The translations under genes were made by a program, and so were the position numbers. 64,000 bases of DNA from Varroa destructor. Its lineage: Eukaryota; Arthropoda; Arachnida; Mesostigmata; Varroidae. How positions within the stretch are numbered: the first letter of the stretch is position 1; each line of letters begins with the position of its first letter. The stretch lies in contig NW_019211455.1 in the NCBI RefSeq assembly GCF_002443255.2, forward strand, positions 35,183,472-35,247,471, written 5' to 3'. Positions 49,620-62,288 of this stretch are shown in pieces. The notes under the pieces were generated by a model. It saw only the letters and a program-made list of their open reading frames with translations, did no database searches and was not told where the DNA came from.

Positions 49620-50087
49620 ATGAACGGTAGTCTTAACTGGCACCAATTTTGCCTGCAGAGGGTTTTCGCAGACTCTCACCGAATCATTCACTGTAAACGT
49701 CACTTGCTGATCAAGTGCAGTGTCCAAAAGGCTTCATCTCTTTTGCGAATAAGAAGTAGACAAAAGATATTGGCGACATCTACAAAACTAAAAGAGCTCA
49801 AAAACGGAAGCCTGCTGTGCGCCTTTGATATCCCATTGCCACCTTATGGCCATGATGAACCGAAAAGGACCCATAGCAGCAGCTGTATTAAAGGCATTCA
49901 CCTAACGTCACTTCACGACGAGCCAACCTTCCTTCGAACTTTGTCAGCTATACCGTGGCTGCTCGAAGGGAATCTGCAGACGATCTCATTTGTTTGTAAA
50001 TTAGGAATGAGAGAAAGGGGAGAGAGAAAAACGATAAAAGTAACAAAATATAGGGGAGCCTTGGACTCCGGTATAACTTCGTTATGA
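49620..50087 (+). CDS. Unidentified ORF, 155 codons
   Basis: The longest plus-strand frame in the GC-richer block, encoding for example KLKELKNGSLLCAFDIPLPP and LHDEPTFLRTLSAIPWLLEG. Its stop overlaps the ATG of the next frame (50084) as ATGA. No domain, signal peptide or clear splice sites. It could be an exon, part of a decayed mobile element, or chance. Confidence 0.22.
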   Translation: MNGSLNWHQFCLQRVFADSHRIIHCKRHLLIKCSVQKASSLLRIRSRQKILATSTKLKELKNGSLLCAFDIPLPPYGHDEPKRTHSSSCIKGIHLTSLHDEPTFLRTLSAIPWLLEGNLQTISFVCKLGMRERGERKTIKVTKYRGALDSGITSL

Positions 50088-50410
50088 AGCAGTCTGAGAG
50101 GGAACTTTCGTCACGGAGCTATCAGCCTGGCCAGAGTTCGCGTAAACGCAGAAACAAAGGGGAGCAAAGACCTTTAGCAGTGATGGCCTTTGGGAAACAG
50201 ACAAGAAACGCACAGAAATCCGGCCAGACCGGCGGGAGGATGGAGAGAACCAAAGGACAAAAGGGGAGGGTGAAGCCTCCTGCGTACAACGTTGGCAAAA
50301 AAGACAGCCGCCACGGCAGCCCGCTCTCGCTCCTCATTTCACTTACCATCGCAGAGGTTACGAGCACGCTGTTCTCTGGGAATCCAACGGTCTATACGCC
50401 ATTCAACTAA
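50084..50410 (+). CDS. Unidentified basic ORF, 108 codons
   Basis: Arg/Lys/Gly-rich frame (RSYQPGQSSRKRRNKGEQRP, KSGQTGGRMERTKGQKGRVK) continuing from the preceding ORF with a 4-nt overlap. The minus strand is also open over most of it. Nothing identifies a function. Confidence 0.22.
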   Translation: MKQSERELSSRSYQPGQSSRKRRNKGEQRPLAVMAFGKQTRNAQKSGQTGGRMERTKGQKGRVKPPAYNVGKKDSRHGSPLSLLISLTIAEVTSTLFSGNPTVYTPFN

Positions 50411-53400
50411 ACTCTCCATAGAAATATAACGAAACAATAAACACAACCACAGTGACACACTTTTCGGCACTCCGGTAGATTGCTACCTACAGCCGAGGGC
50501 CATCGACAAAGCAAAGCGTTTGTCAAAGTGCTTCTACAGTATGTGAAGATTGGTTCATGAGCGATATTTAATGTAATGCAGTTATTCTCGGTTAAGATCA
50601 TATTTTGTATACAAAATGCGTAGATCATGTGCTATGCCAGTAATTATCTATTATTTACTATATAATCAATATTAGACACATACATCGGGATCACCCTCAA
50701 TAAAGGGGGAAGCTGGAAGTAGGTCAATTAGTTTTGTTAGTCTTATCATGTCTAAAAAGCCTTCCACTGAGTAATAGTAAAGTAATGGTAAAACAAATAT
50801 GCGCTGCTTTACCTACTGTTCTCCTTTGTAAGTTTCTTTTTCTTTTGTCAATCTCGATTGGATGCGTTCAGGCAAATTCAATAATTCAAAGGAGTTACGA
50901 AGCTACAAACAAAAAACCTTACCGTCTTTTTTTTGAGAAAAAGTTGTTATATATTAGTGAATAGAAATAAGTTGAATGCTGTGACAGACATTAACAAACA
51001 GAACAATAACAGCAACATTCGACTGAAACGGATTTATACTGCATTCAAATCAGGCTGAGCCCTAATATTAGGAAATACCCATCAGAAGATGGGGCGTATA
51101 AGATGAACTGAATCAGACAACAAAGGACAACAACTTGTAATTCAAGTTGAATGAAGGTTGTATTTCGTGTAAGAGCTAAGATTGAAAATATTATAACTAA
51201 GCTCAAAAGTACTTTTTCCACTTTAATTATATATATTACTTTGTATTATGCCTACTCCTAACTTTTTCGGATTTGCTCATAATTATTCATTTATACCATA
51301 TTTGTGCATAGAAGATGAACCGAATAATCCTAATCCCAAATGTTTGCTGTTATGAACATTTTCCCTTTCCAACATCCACTTTTGGGACTAACTGAACAGA
51401 TACCCCTTGGTCTAGGACAGGCGCTGCATTTAAATTAGTTTGTCGAGCCGACAGAAAGACGCTGTACTTTTCGTTATAATCTTTTCATACAACGATCAAA
51501 GAGCTAATCGTAACCTAGATGCACTGAAGCTTTTGCCCAGGGACATCTATTTGGTGGAATGGTAATAAAGTCTACGCACGAATAGGCAAAACTGCCTACT
51601 TTAAAGCCTTCAAGAAGAAGGTTCGTCTATTACTGATCTCAAATATTACAAATCTTCAAGTATTTTTGTTTGTTTTACTGGACATGGAGTGTTAGACACG
51701 TCAGATTTTTACAGTTGAAATGGAGACCCACCATTTGTTTCTTTTACTTAGTTCAACTGTAGACAACTAATAGATAATCTAAATATCTTTTGGTATAACG
51801 GTTCTATTATCGCATTTAAAACCAAAATAATATTGAAATGCTTGCAATAGGCTCTTGTATGCCCTAATAGAGCTTAGTTTATGGATCTTACCGTACGGGC
51901 TCTGAAGACAGGTGAAGTGTGTTTTAGAATGAAGCAGTTTTTGCGTTCAATTTATAGCACAAACTGCTTGTCTAGATAGCCCTCAAACAAGTTTAAGTGG
52001 TCACACTACTAAATGAGTTACTAGTGTTAATCCCTTCTTGTGTAATGCTATGGTTATGCACTTCATCTTTATGCACACTGTATTTGGGAAGTCAAGTATT
52101 TACCGTTACTAGGGTTCAACAAAAGTGCCAGCAGTCAGCTACGTCCCTTGAAATGATTTTTCCTTTCCGTCGTCGCAGGCGCTCAATTAGGGGTTCGTTA
52201 GGACACCATCCATTTCCGTTTTCGATAGCCCTTTTCGTAGATCTTATTATTTGTATAATAACAATAACATCTATTAAATAACATAATCACAAGTGTTCGG
52301 ACTAAAACTAGTGTTGCCTACATATAACTTGGATCTGAATGAAAACAGATGTTTGGGTGAAGTTTTTTTTAACTACTGGCAGGAAAATCTCTGGCGGACA
52401 CGTCTGTCCATTGTGGTTGTCATTTACTCAAATCCTTTTTCTTAATCGGAGAAAAACACTCCTGTCTATAATTTCTTCACAATAGCGATACTAAGCAAAT
52501 TGATGCTGTATTATATTAGATTGGCACTTAATCACGCATGCTTATACAAGGTATTCAGTTGTAGACTGTAATGTAATTATAAGACCTTTCTGCAGAATGT
52601 GCTCACGCACCTAGCGAACTTTGCATTCAGTTGCTCATACAAGCAGACGCACTATTTTGCTTCAGCACGCCAGTGCTATTAGACAACGTAGCAGTTCACG
52701 GTTTCCACCACAACTTTTAAAGTATCGATATATAAACATCTTTTTAAAAGAAATATGCCCGCACAATGTTTCCTTCAGTGGACACGACACTCAGCACGTT
52801 AATTTCGTATTACCCACTGTGGGTAAAATTTTTGCGTCGTCGACAATCCAGAGATCGATCCGAATATTGACTTTGAAATCCATGGCTAATATTTTACCCC
52901 AGATGTTGTCTTGACATTAGTGATAGGAAATCGCTGCGCAGGGTCTTCGTGAACAATTCGAGCAATTTTGTCCACAGCTAAGTTAAATTCAGCCACAAAG
53001 GCGAGCGCCAAAACAGCAGAATTACAAACATTGTACTCCCGCGCCTTGTCAATCAGTTATGAAGCCTTTACAAATGGTTTACTATCGTCTTCTTCCAATT
53101 TTTTTTTATATAGAAAAGTCTGTTTCTTCAGCAGCCGTGTGGGAGTTCATCAAAGTAAATAAATGGGACAATAGCTGATACTCCGCTTTACTTCGAAGAT
53201 GAGCCATCTGCTTCGAGTTTTTGGTTTTTTTTTTCTAAAAAAAACTTCCGTCCCTCTACTTCAGGGAACACATTCCCGCCGTGGTCAACAGGCTGCCAAA
53301 TCTGCCCCATATGTATAGGTTTGCTTATATATGTAAGTATAAATAATGCTTAAAATATACTTTTACTAGCGAGAGTAGATTCGCTAAAATGTATAAGTAC

Positions 53401-53466
53401 AGTTTGTTTCACAAATTCTGTGCAAATGCCGTTTTTTGTCTCACCACACATCTGACGATGGTTACG
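50411..53466. other. No gene seen
   Basis: AT-rich; only short ORFs without recognisable content (largest 52621-52914, plus). Confidence 0.55.
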
Positions 53467-53607
53467 CTCACAGAACTTGTATATATANNNNNNNNNNNNN
53501 NNNNNNNNNNNNNNNNNNNNNNNNNNNNNNNNNNNNNNNNNNNNNNNNNNNNNNNNNNNNNNNNNNNNNNNNNNNNNNNNNNNNNNNATATATACAAGTT
53601 CTGTGAG
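53467..53607. repeat. Assembly gap (100 N) flanked by perfect inverted arms
   Basis: Left arm ctcacagaacttgtatatat (53467-53486, plus one more a) and right arm atatatacaagttctgtgag (53588-53607) are exact reverse complements. The N run 53488-53587 is exactly 100, the conventional unknown-size placeholder. The missing sequence is probably a (TA)n palindrome core like that at 37018. Confidence 0.95.
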
Positions 53608-55269
53608 TATATATATACGTATATAGAAAACTAAAGAGATTTTAAACGATACTACGGATAGTGCAGAAAACGACATTGAACCGGTGATATTTTACTCCAT
53701 AAAGTTGAATATTTAAAAGGCAGTCGTACTATCGAAAGGCGCGGGTGCGAAGCGACTCCTTAACTTTCCCATTTATTCATAATTACCTTACTTTCATGCA
53801 TCAATTTTCTTAGGTTTTTAATTAAATGCAAGTTTAAATCGAATATAACCTTCACCTTAGTGTTTTATGACGTCGTATAATAGTACAACAGGATAGCGGA
53901 ACGATTTTAAAGCAGAAATAATTAGATTATAAGAATGAGGATGTGAAAACCATGTAACAGTCATGAGATTACTTTAATGGTACAAGCGAATAATTGTATC
54001 ATGATTATGGTATACTTACGTCACCTTGCTCCAACCATCAAATAACTGAATTTAATTTAGTATTGATCGCCATAGAGCTTAAGGTCAACGGTAAGCAACG
54101 GGAACAGATTCTCATGCTTTCACTACGAACAACAATTTTGAGCAGAACACTCTTGCCTGACGCTTAATCATAGTCAACACAACATGAGGCATCTTGCTAG
54201 CTTTCAATGGATGCTATTAAAAATACTGAAACAAAACAATTTTTCCAATCCTTCTGTAACAAGTACATGCAAAAAGTGACGTAATTAGTTATTCACTAAC
54301 AAGCTTGATATGGATTACGAAGTCATATGCAATGAAAACTTAAGAAGATTGAAAGACAAGACAAAGTCTACGCGTAATGACGACCTTACGATTTTGTTTA
54401 TACGGTAAAGTGCTTGGACGAGAGTAGATCGAACGGTCTAGTTCACACATAATCATCTATATATTTAACGTAGCATAGTCATCTATATATTTAACGAAAA
54501 ATGCGCATTAATGGAGATATCGGAAGCGAGCTGCATATTTAAACTGTGGACACTACAATGGCCTTATTTCATAAACACTCAACATGTTCATCAAATAGAA
54601 GAGCTATATCATGTGGTAATAATGGGCGACCTTCAAATGTGAGGAACGTGGGGGCTTTTCGACTGTATTCGAATCAAATCCGGAAGAGATTTAAAAACAC
54701 CAGTAAATACCTGGAAAATTCAAATCACTCACAATTACTTGGACCTCCGAAAATGACACAAGATCCGCGAACGTCAAGGGTTGGCTAGATTAGTGAAGCG
54801 CTGAACAAAGCGCTGAGGGTTTGACAAACACCCCTACGACCGGCATCCGTCGTTCCAGAAAATCACAGAGTATTTTCATTAACACGAGACGTACTAGCTA
54901 GTAATTGTAGATGCTCTGTAGAAATAGCGAAAAACTTCATAGCACCTATCTTTACTCAGCAGAAGGATGCGAATAGCGATGTTTACAGAACACAACAATT
55001 TCCATAGCGTTGTCAGCACACGCATGGGTATGCACTTTGTTGACAGGATTCTACTTAGCTATGGAGTAAACGTTCATACGGTAATACCGAAGTCTATTAC
55101 TTCGACTATACACATCTAAGACACCGTGGTCAAATTAGGTATACAATGATTAGATTGAACGCTGGAAGTCACCAATTCACTCTGAAAATATTCGAATTTG
55201 TTTCTAATCAAGGAGACGTTCCATCGTGACACTGTCCCTTGATGTCTCTGGGTTAAATACCTTTCAATT
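53608..55269. other. No gene seen
   Basis: AT-rich. Contains a short imperfect tandem repeat (about 54452-54496, two copies of tcatctatatatttaacg). The plus-strand ORF 54546-54788 is not recognised; the N-terminal half of the mariner transposase may lie decayed in 54.8-55.3 kb. Confidence 0.5.
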
Positions 55270-55990
55270 TCAGAAGTTGTACATTACCCTCGGCTGTTCC
55301 TAAAGGATGTACATTGAAGAAGATCTATAGTGCGCGTAGATAAAAATCACAAAAAAACATTTGACAATATATCTTTCGTTGCTTGCACGACAGCAACGAA
55401 AATAGTTTCTACACAAGATTGTCACAATTGATCTTTTGTGACACCCACAAATGTAAACCAGAAGGATTAGGCTCATCCAGTTCGACCCCACGAAAAAATA
55501 TTCATGGCCAAAAACTACACCTTTGCATATCGTGAGAATAAGAAGGAAACGTTATATGAGCTACCCAAGCCCGGTACGCAGATAAACTCATTCGTCTAAA
55601 TCACAAAATTGACAGAAAAACCTTGAACCGACTAGGGACGATGCAAGGTGATATTGGTGTATGATAACGTTATACCGCATTCTGTTTTGGTAACCTAACG
55701 AGGGCTAGCGGACCTCCACTGGAAGACTCTACCCCGTTTACCCGGCGTACACGACACACATTGCTCCATCTAATTATCAGTTTTTTCGGTCAATGCAATA
55801 TAGCCATTAATGCAAACTATTCAGAGCCGCCGCCTGCCGAAGTCCATACACAGATTGACGAATGGATAGCGTTGAAGGACAAAACCTTTTTCTGTTGCGG
55901 GACACAACAGCAACCAGAAAAGTAAGTTGAAATTGGAGGAAGCGGAACACACTACCTTGGTAAAAAATATCTACTTGTCTGAGAATCGGA
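55270..55990 (+). mobile_element. Degenerate mariner transposase
   Basis: Reading across frames gives LSLLARQQRK, stop, FLHKIVTIDLL (mariner LLARQKRESFLHRIVTGDEKW), FDPTKKYSWPKTTPL (PSTSTPKRNIHGKKVML), YMSYPSPV (YYELLKPG), KVILVYDNVIPHSVLVT (KVILLHDNARPHVA), DLHWKTLPRLPGVHDTHCSI (LGWEVLPHPPYSPDIAPSDY) and a tail PKSIHRLTNG. The catalytic region has lost several acidic residues (GDE to IDL; SPDIAPSD to GVHDTHCS), with stops and shifts throughout. It is dead. Terminal inverted repeats were not located. Confidence 0.8.
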
Positions 55991-58900
55991 ATTGAAGTAG
56001 CTAAAAAAAACAACACGAAATTTTTACTCAGCCAAATAGTTTTGATGCTTTTCGGCCGATTTCGCTACTTCCTATTCGTTTATGACGCTTTTTGAGATCT
56101 TAAGGAGTTCAAAATCAAAACCACTTGAAGATTGTATGATATCTCTAATATCATCTGGGACAAGGTAAGCTGTACATAATTTTTCAATGAAAACAATGTG
56201 CAGTGTGCGTGCGGTGCACATGTTCGCGTTGAGACCGTTATTGTCCTTGTTGGCTTTCGTGTTTAGATCTAGTGGTGTTATTTTTGATATTACTGCGTTA
56301 CTTTAAGTATCGTATTGCTGCTAATTAAGTTTGTGATCACACTGTTTGTTTTTTAAAACATTTTTCTAACATATTTTATACTGCTAGGTTTTTACACCGT
56401 TTTAAAAATGGATATAATATGGATGTCTTTAAAATTTAGAGATATGAGTATCTAGAAGAAAGATATAACATACAACAGGTTATCGCGAAGTGTTTCGCAT
56501 GTTATTCTGAAGCACAGAAATTTTCTCAACGAGATTCACAAAGTGACATTGGTTACTTTTCTACAAGTGTTTGTAAAAACGTGGACTTTAAAATAGGAAA
56601 ACGCTCAGATCATCGATCACTGTCAGATTTTTCTATTTTAATCTTTATTTTGCCCTAAGCGAGTGATAAATACAAATTACTATGTTTAAAAGGAAATCTC
56701 AGTCGTATAGTATACATAGCACAAATGTTACAAGCTAGGAGAGCAGTAATATCTGAACATCATTTACAACGAATAGAATATGGTTTATTGTAATTTCATT
56801 TAATTAGATCAAATTACCGGAAAAAAATTGTTTTTTACTCATTTTCAATGCTATTTTTTTTTAAATCAGCGAGCTTAAGGTTGAAAGAGCTTGCAAGTTT
56901 CATTTGCAAACAACGTACTCCTCGTTTTTGACTCTAACGTCTACTAAAGCATCTATTAAAACGTAACGCATAGCACCATAAATGATACATACATATTAAG
57001 TTGCAACAACTGGAGAAACTTTGTGCTGAAAACATAATCCTTTTTTTCGAGATATTTGACTTTCATCGTAAAAACGTAGGAGAAATCTATGCCTGACGGA
57101 CACAACCTTTTCACATAATTTATTTTCGAGACGAATGGGCAGAAATAATAAAAGAAAACGTAAGATTTAGCCTGAGACGACGCTTTAACGTACGCACAAA
57201 TGGAAGAAGAAAAAACAAATAGAGCATTTTCATTTTTCTACCCTTATATTTTTTATTCAGTGAGGCATTTTATAGAAATCTCAAAGAAATAATAGGACCC
57301 CATTTTGAGAGGGTTGAACACTCTCCGGTTTTTTTTTTTTATTTTACTTGTATCAACTCGGGTCTCCATCAATTGGAGGGAATCCATGGAAGAATGACCC
57401 CGGCTTAATAACCCAGTGGACATACTTCAATTGTCCGCTCATTACATTTGTTTTTTGATGGTAATGTAAACCCGTAGAATTTGTCAGCATGAAGAAATCG
57501 ATTTTTTTGGCATGCCGGTACTGGCCTACTTCAAGTTTCGCAGTACATTAATTGATCATAAAGATCCGATGTGAGGAGCGCGTTTAATAAATGGAGTTTT
57601 ACCTGTTGTTCGTACGGAACCTTTCTATACGGAATAAGCGATGCTCTAATGGCCGAGAGTGCACTGTGATTGTCAGAAATTTCCAACAGGCCAGCACGGT
57701 CTGTAAAGTTCAATACTATAAATTGCAAAAAAAAATGTTCATATTTCTGGGCATATTACGCCACTTCCGCCGTCAGATGATCCACAAAGAGTCCACGAAT
57801 TTCTCGCTTAGCAGACACAGGCACAGATTTTCAGGAGAAGGGAATTTAAAATCCAAGAAAATGATTATATCATGTCGTTTAGTACGAAACGTGACAAACA
57901 TTGATCTCAAATATTCAGATGACTCGTAATGGTGCGACATTTTGTAACACCTTTTTCTATTCTAAATGCGTTTATACTGCTTGAAATCTGTAGTTTCTAA
58001 TCTAAGTCTCAGTTGCAGTAAGCCATAGAAGATTGGAAAATTCGACAGGTTTACGAATATAAATTCTATGTTGGAACTAGAGGTAGTAAATATAACTCAT
58101 TGTATAAATCTTGAAAAAAAAATTAAAGTTCTACTTCTAAAGACGCCGTAAGCCATTTGTTCGCAAAATCTGCGTAAAGTTTAAACCAAAAATGTGTGCT
58201 GCGGTAAACAACAGGCAAGGACGACTAACGAAACGTTGAGACCTGCAGTAAAAGCCAATCGATCTCATAGTACATGGCTGTTAGCATTCAGGTTTGGTGT
58301 ATATAAAAACACCATACTTAATCACCTCGGTCAAAATAATGTAGCAGAAGTCGCATGATTTAGGCCAGGATTAAAAACAGACGTAAAGACACTGAGTTCT
58401 CTCTGTTCTTATGTTACAATCGCCACCCATTCTTGATGTTACAAATTATGACCTGCTTGAAAAATTGTTGCCATACGACAATCTGAGGCCGTCACATTAA
58501 TGGACAAATACGAATGAAGCGGGAGATCATCCTAAAACGTGCGAAAGGTTTTATTTCTGATATTACAGGCCATTCATAATTTTTTTTGTTAAATATTTGT
58601 TATGCATTATATGTTAATTATTAGGTTGAATAATTAAAATAAAACTTAATTGTAAAAATGCTTGGTGTAAATGCGTTTTTGAGTCCGCTTATTTTGACAA
58701 GCATCCTGAGAACAAGCATACATTAATGTGCGGTGAAGTTACCTGGCGATGGCGGGAGTCAGCATCCAACGCAAAGTTAGGGAACTAATGAAACGGAACC
58801 GCAAACACCCTGGAAGTGCAACAAGGGCAATCAGTAAAATTTCTACAAATCTACAAACGCTTCAAATTATTTGCTTCTAATTTCGTTCTCTCGAGTCACC

Positions 58901-59030
58901 CAATCTGGCATATCTCACGCTTCGCAGTAAGAAATTTCTCTGATTAGACACCTGCAACGACATGCATCGTCCTGATTGCGAAAACATATCACAAACTGAC
59001 ACTATAACTCACAAGGAATAAAAATTTTAC
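55991..59030. other. No gene seen
   Basis: AT-rich. Two overlapping opposite ORFs at 57531-57929 have no identifiable product. Confidence 0.5.
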
Positions 59031-59219
59031 TTGCTGTAGGCAAAACTTTTTTAAGCCGCTGCCTTCACCGCGGTAGCCTGCGTCCGATTCTAGTACATTT
59101 TGGCCATCGAAGCCACTTTCCTTTCCATATTTATTATCTTCCTTATGGCTATTCTTTTTCCTCACTTTCTCATGTACTTTCCGCTGGCTTTTGATATAGT
59201 CATTCACGGCGGCGTCAAC
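59031..59219 (-). CDS. Putative Lys-rich exon, unidentified
   Basis: A 63-codon frame with charged composition (VDAAVNDYIKSQRKVHEKVR, KKNSHKEDNKYGKESGFDGQ, NVLESDAGYRGEGSGLKKFC) ends CAGCAA|gtaaaa. The possible acceptor gtgagctaag lacks a pyrimidine tract. The composition suggests a disordered protein segment. No partner exons were found. Confidence 0.33.
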
Positions 59220-60914
59220 CTTAGCTCACTAACGACTAGCGAACATCGCAAAAGTCAAAACCACTTCGTCAGCACAATGTCATAGTCTTAAAGCAATGTA
59301 CCTATACAGCTGTTTAAAACATAGCATGCTTAACACAGTTTGATCACCTTTATAGTTACGACCACTTTTCAGTGAATAGTTTGCTTATAGCCATGTTATC
59401 CTATTTGCTTATCGCAGAGTTATATAAGGAATTGACTAGGAGGGCCCTTTACACATTATAACATTAATAGAATTTTTCATAGAATTGACGTATCACAGCT
59501 TGTCTTTCACCGTACGTCCTTCCAAAGCAAGTTTGTCATGCCTCCGCTATTCATTCTGTAGCGGAGTAATCATTGTATTGAATGGACAGCGACGACTCAG
59601 ATCTTTGCTTACAACCCGAAAGGAAGGTACACAAGCAAATAGAGTAGGTCGGATGTGGTGCGAGTTGGTGCCCTTAGGTTGTAATGTGGGTTATGTATGT
59701 AGGGACTAAGGATCGGCAATCACAGGGAAGGAAACAAAACGAAATCATTACGATTCTTCTCTGTTCTCTTACTGTCTATAAATACTATTAATTTCAAGCC
59801 TTGTTGCACCTCGTTATTGGAGTTGATTAAAGAACTACGAAGGGACATTTTAGAGAGTACAAAAGATCGGCATTTTGTCGTTTAGTATGTAGGTTTCGGA
59901 CTGGCGGAAGAAGAAGAAGCATTGAAGATACTAAGAACAAACAATACATTGGGATTAGCGACAGACGAGATGCTGCAACTTCGGTGTTTTAAAAAGGAAT
60001 ACTCCTAATTATTACCACTTGGGAAGGCGATTTCCTCTCTAAGAACTCAGATACTGAAGAAATTACCACGACATGTACAAGTAAAACACAAATTTTGCAT
60101 AATTTCAGAGAATTTTAATCTTAGTCAATGAAAAGGTTAAAGAATCATAGCCCTATTCCATACTATCTTCTTTGGTATAAAATACACACTAGTGCTTATT
60201 GCAGGAATATGCACTCTGAGAAAATCTTCGACAAATCTTGGACAAATTACGGCCTATGCAAGGGCAAGCGTATCGCCTCAGCGCAATTGCAAAGAATGAA
60301 TACGTTGCTACAGACAAGGGCAGATATTTTTATAATAAATATTCAATAATTTATAGAGCATTTGAAAAAATTGAACCATTTAAAGTTCTTAAAGTATTGG
60401 GAATAGCTGGGATTCTCCAACAGCAGCCGGCAATCAGTTTCTTGAACTAGCAGCTAGATACAATAGGATACGTTGGTTTCAAGTTTTTCACGAGACGTGT
60501 CAAGGTGCGCAAGTTTTTATTTTCTGCAAGTATAGCGATATTAAACAAAAAAAAAAATACTTGTAACGAAAATACATGAAACAGATGAACTATTTAGTTC
60601 TAAAGGATTCGTCTGAAGGACGACTATTGGTTTACAGTTACTCGCTTCTTCTTAAGACACACAATTGTAGCTATTTTAAAGACACGCACCTCATTTTGGT
60701 TAATTAGCTACGTTTCACTTAGGTAGTATGCATATAGCTTTATTGGTGTAAATAAATAGGAAAGATCGGTAGACAACTACGGTTTAGCGGGTGCCACACC
60801 CTCAAACAAAAGCTGATTTTCAAACAAAAGCTTGAGATCAGTGCAGAACGCATTTTACTGTTACTTGTCTATGTCGTTCCATCTTTGAGCTGAGTGAACC
60901 CAGGACGCAAGAAA
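59220..60914. other. No gene seen
   Basis: AT-rich with short ORFs only. Confidence 0.5.
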
Positions 60915-61109
60915 TCAAGCCCGAGAATATGATAGCAAAACTAAGTAAAGGGTTTCTAGGAAAGCTTCAAAAGCTTTAACTACTTCCGACGAATTAATTT
61001 TCAGTACCAAACAATCTCCTGTTTTTAGAAAAAAAATCCAACAACGATGTATAAGAGTTTTTAAGTAGAGATATTCAGTCTCCAAAATATCTCTTAAGAC
61101 TAATAACAT
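60915..61109 (-). other. Short ORF with RhoGEF-like helix, uncertain
   Basis: A 64-codon frame begins MLLVLRDILETEYLYLKTLI, resembling the first conserved helix of Dbl-homology RhoGEF domains (ILxTE-xx-Yxx-L), and later has SSEVVKAFEAFLETLYLVLL. There are no further DH motifs around it. It could be one exon of a gene extending outside what I can read, or coincidence. Confidence 0.2.
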
Positions 61110-61765
61110 TTTAGACCGTTGAAGGAAGTGGAACGATGCTATGAGCTTCGATAGTTTCTCAAAAAAACTTATTGTGCAAGGTAATACTAAGTTGAGAATT
61201 GGATTTATTTTGGACCCTTAAGCCATACATAGCTTGGACAGAAAGGATTGGTTGCATACACTTCTTAGTATGCCACCAAGATTCAACTTCACAGTACTCT
61301 ATAGGTAGAAGATAGTGAGGAAGATAGATCCCTTACACATATCGCTCAGATAAACAATTTTAAACGACTTGATGTTTATGGGACATTTTTGTCATGTCGC
61401 ATAACCAGAATAACAAACTTGGTTGAACGAGGGAGCAACAGAGAAATTACTGTATATCGCTATGTATTGCGCCCTTACGAAGAATTAAGGTAACGCAGTT
61501 TATGCTTTAGGATAGAAAAGGCTTATCCTGTTCTGAGCCAATGCATTACCAGGAGTGGAAACCGTACACTTTCTGCACCAACCAGATTTTGTATAAGAAA
61601 TCTGCATACACAGCCGTCGCGTACTAAAAAGCTCAACCTGAGTAATGACCTCTTCGGTTAAGACGATAATTTCAAGTAATGGTAAGCAGAATGTATGTGC
61701 CACTTTTGTTGATATATATAGACACTAAACTTTTTTTATACCTGTTCTTTTATGTTTAGAGTTTT

Positions 61766-61910
61766 ACGTCTGGTACCGCCGTTAAGCATTTCATCAAATG
61801 GCTTGCTCCCAGCACGAATGAGGCCTGTCTATGCCCGGGTTTGAACCTAGACCACAACGTGTTGCCAAAATTAGCATGCAAATACATTACCCATTAAGCT
61901 ATCACGGAGA
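61766..61910 (-). mobile_element. tRNA-derived SINE, copy 3
   Basis: The reverse complement begins ctccgtgatagcttaatggg, continues to the B box ggttcaaaccc, then gggcatagac, the body gtgctgggagcaagccattt and the end ggcggtaccag. The 3' end matches copy 2 almost exactly, defining the element end. Confidence 0.85.
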
Positions 61911-62288
61911 AACACCTATTGCTAAAGTGCTGAAAGTATTGGTAGATAAGGGTAGAGTTAGTGTTAAGGTTTCAACCTTTCAAGCAGGTGTATAAATTAC
62001 CTAAAAATTTTAAAACTTACAGACACACTTTTCGTCTTTGACTCATGACTTGACTTTGGGATTTCTGCACGGACCTTTGTTGATCCATATGTCGGCAACG
62101 CTTAGCAGATAGAGCTGATGTAAAAAAGCTCAATGCCGGGTTTTCGACGCGGCCCTTCCATCGTCTGAGTTGTTTACTCCAGTACACAGCGTGTCACATT
62201 CTGTAGGGCGACACTGATCCAATTCTAATCTATTTCAGGTGCCATACCTAAGGCTATCTCCAGTGCCATCATATGCTGTTGTAGTATC

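Noticed and set aside
54452..54496. Two copies of tcatctatatatttaacg in tandem
   Set aside because: Only about 26 bp per unit and AT-rich; a trivial local duplication.
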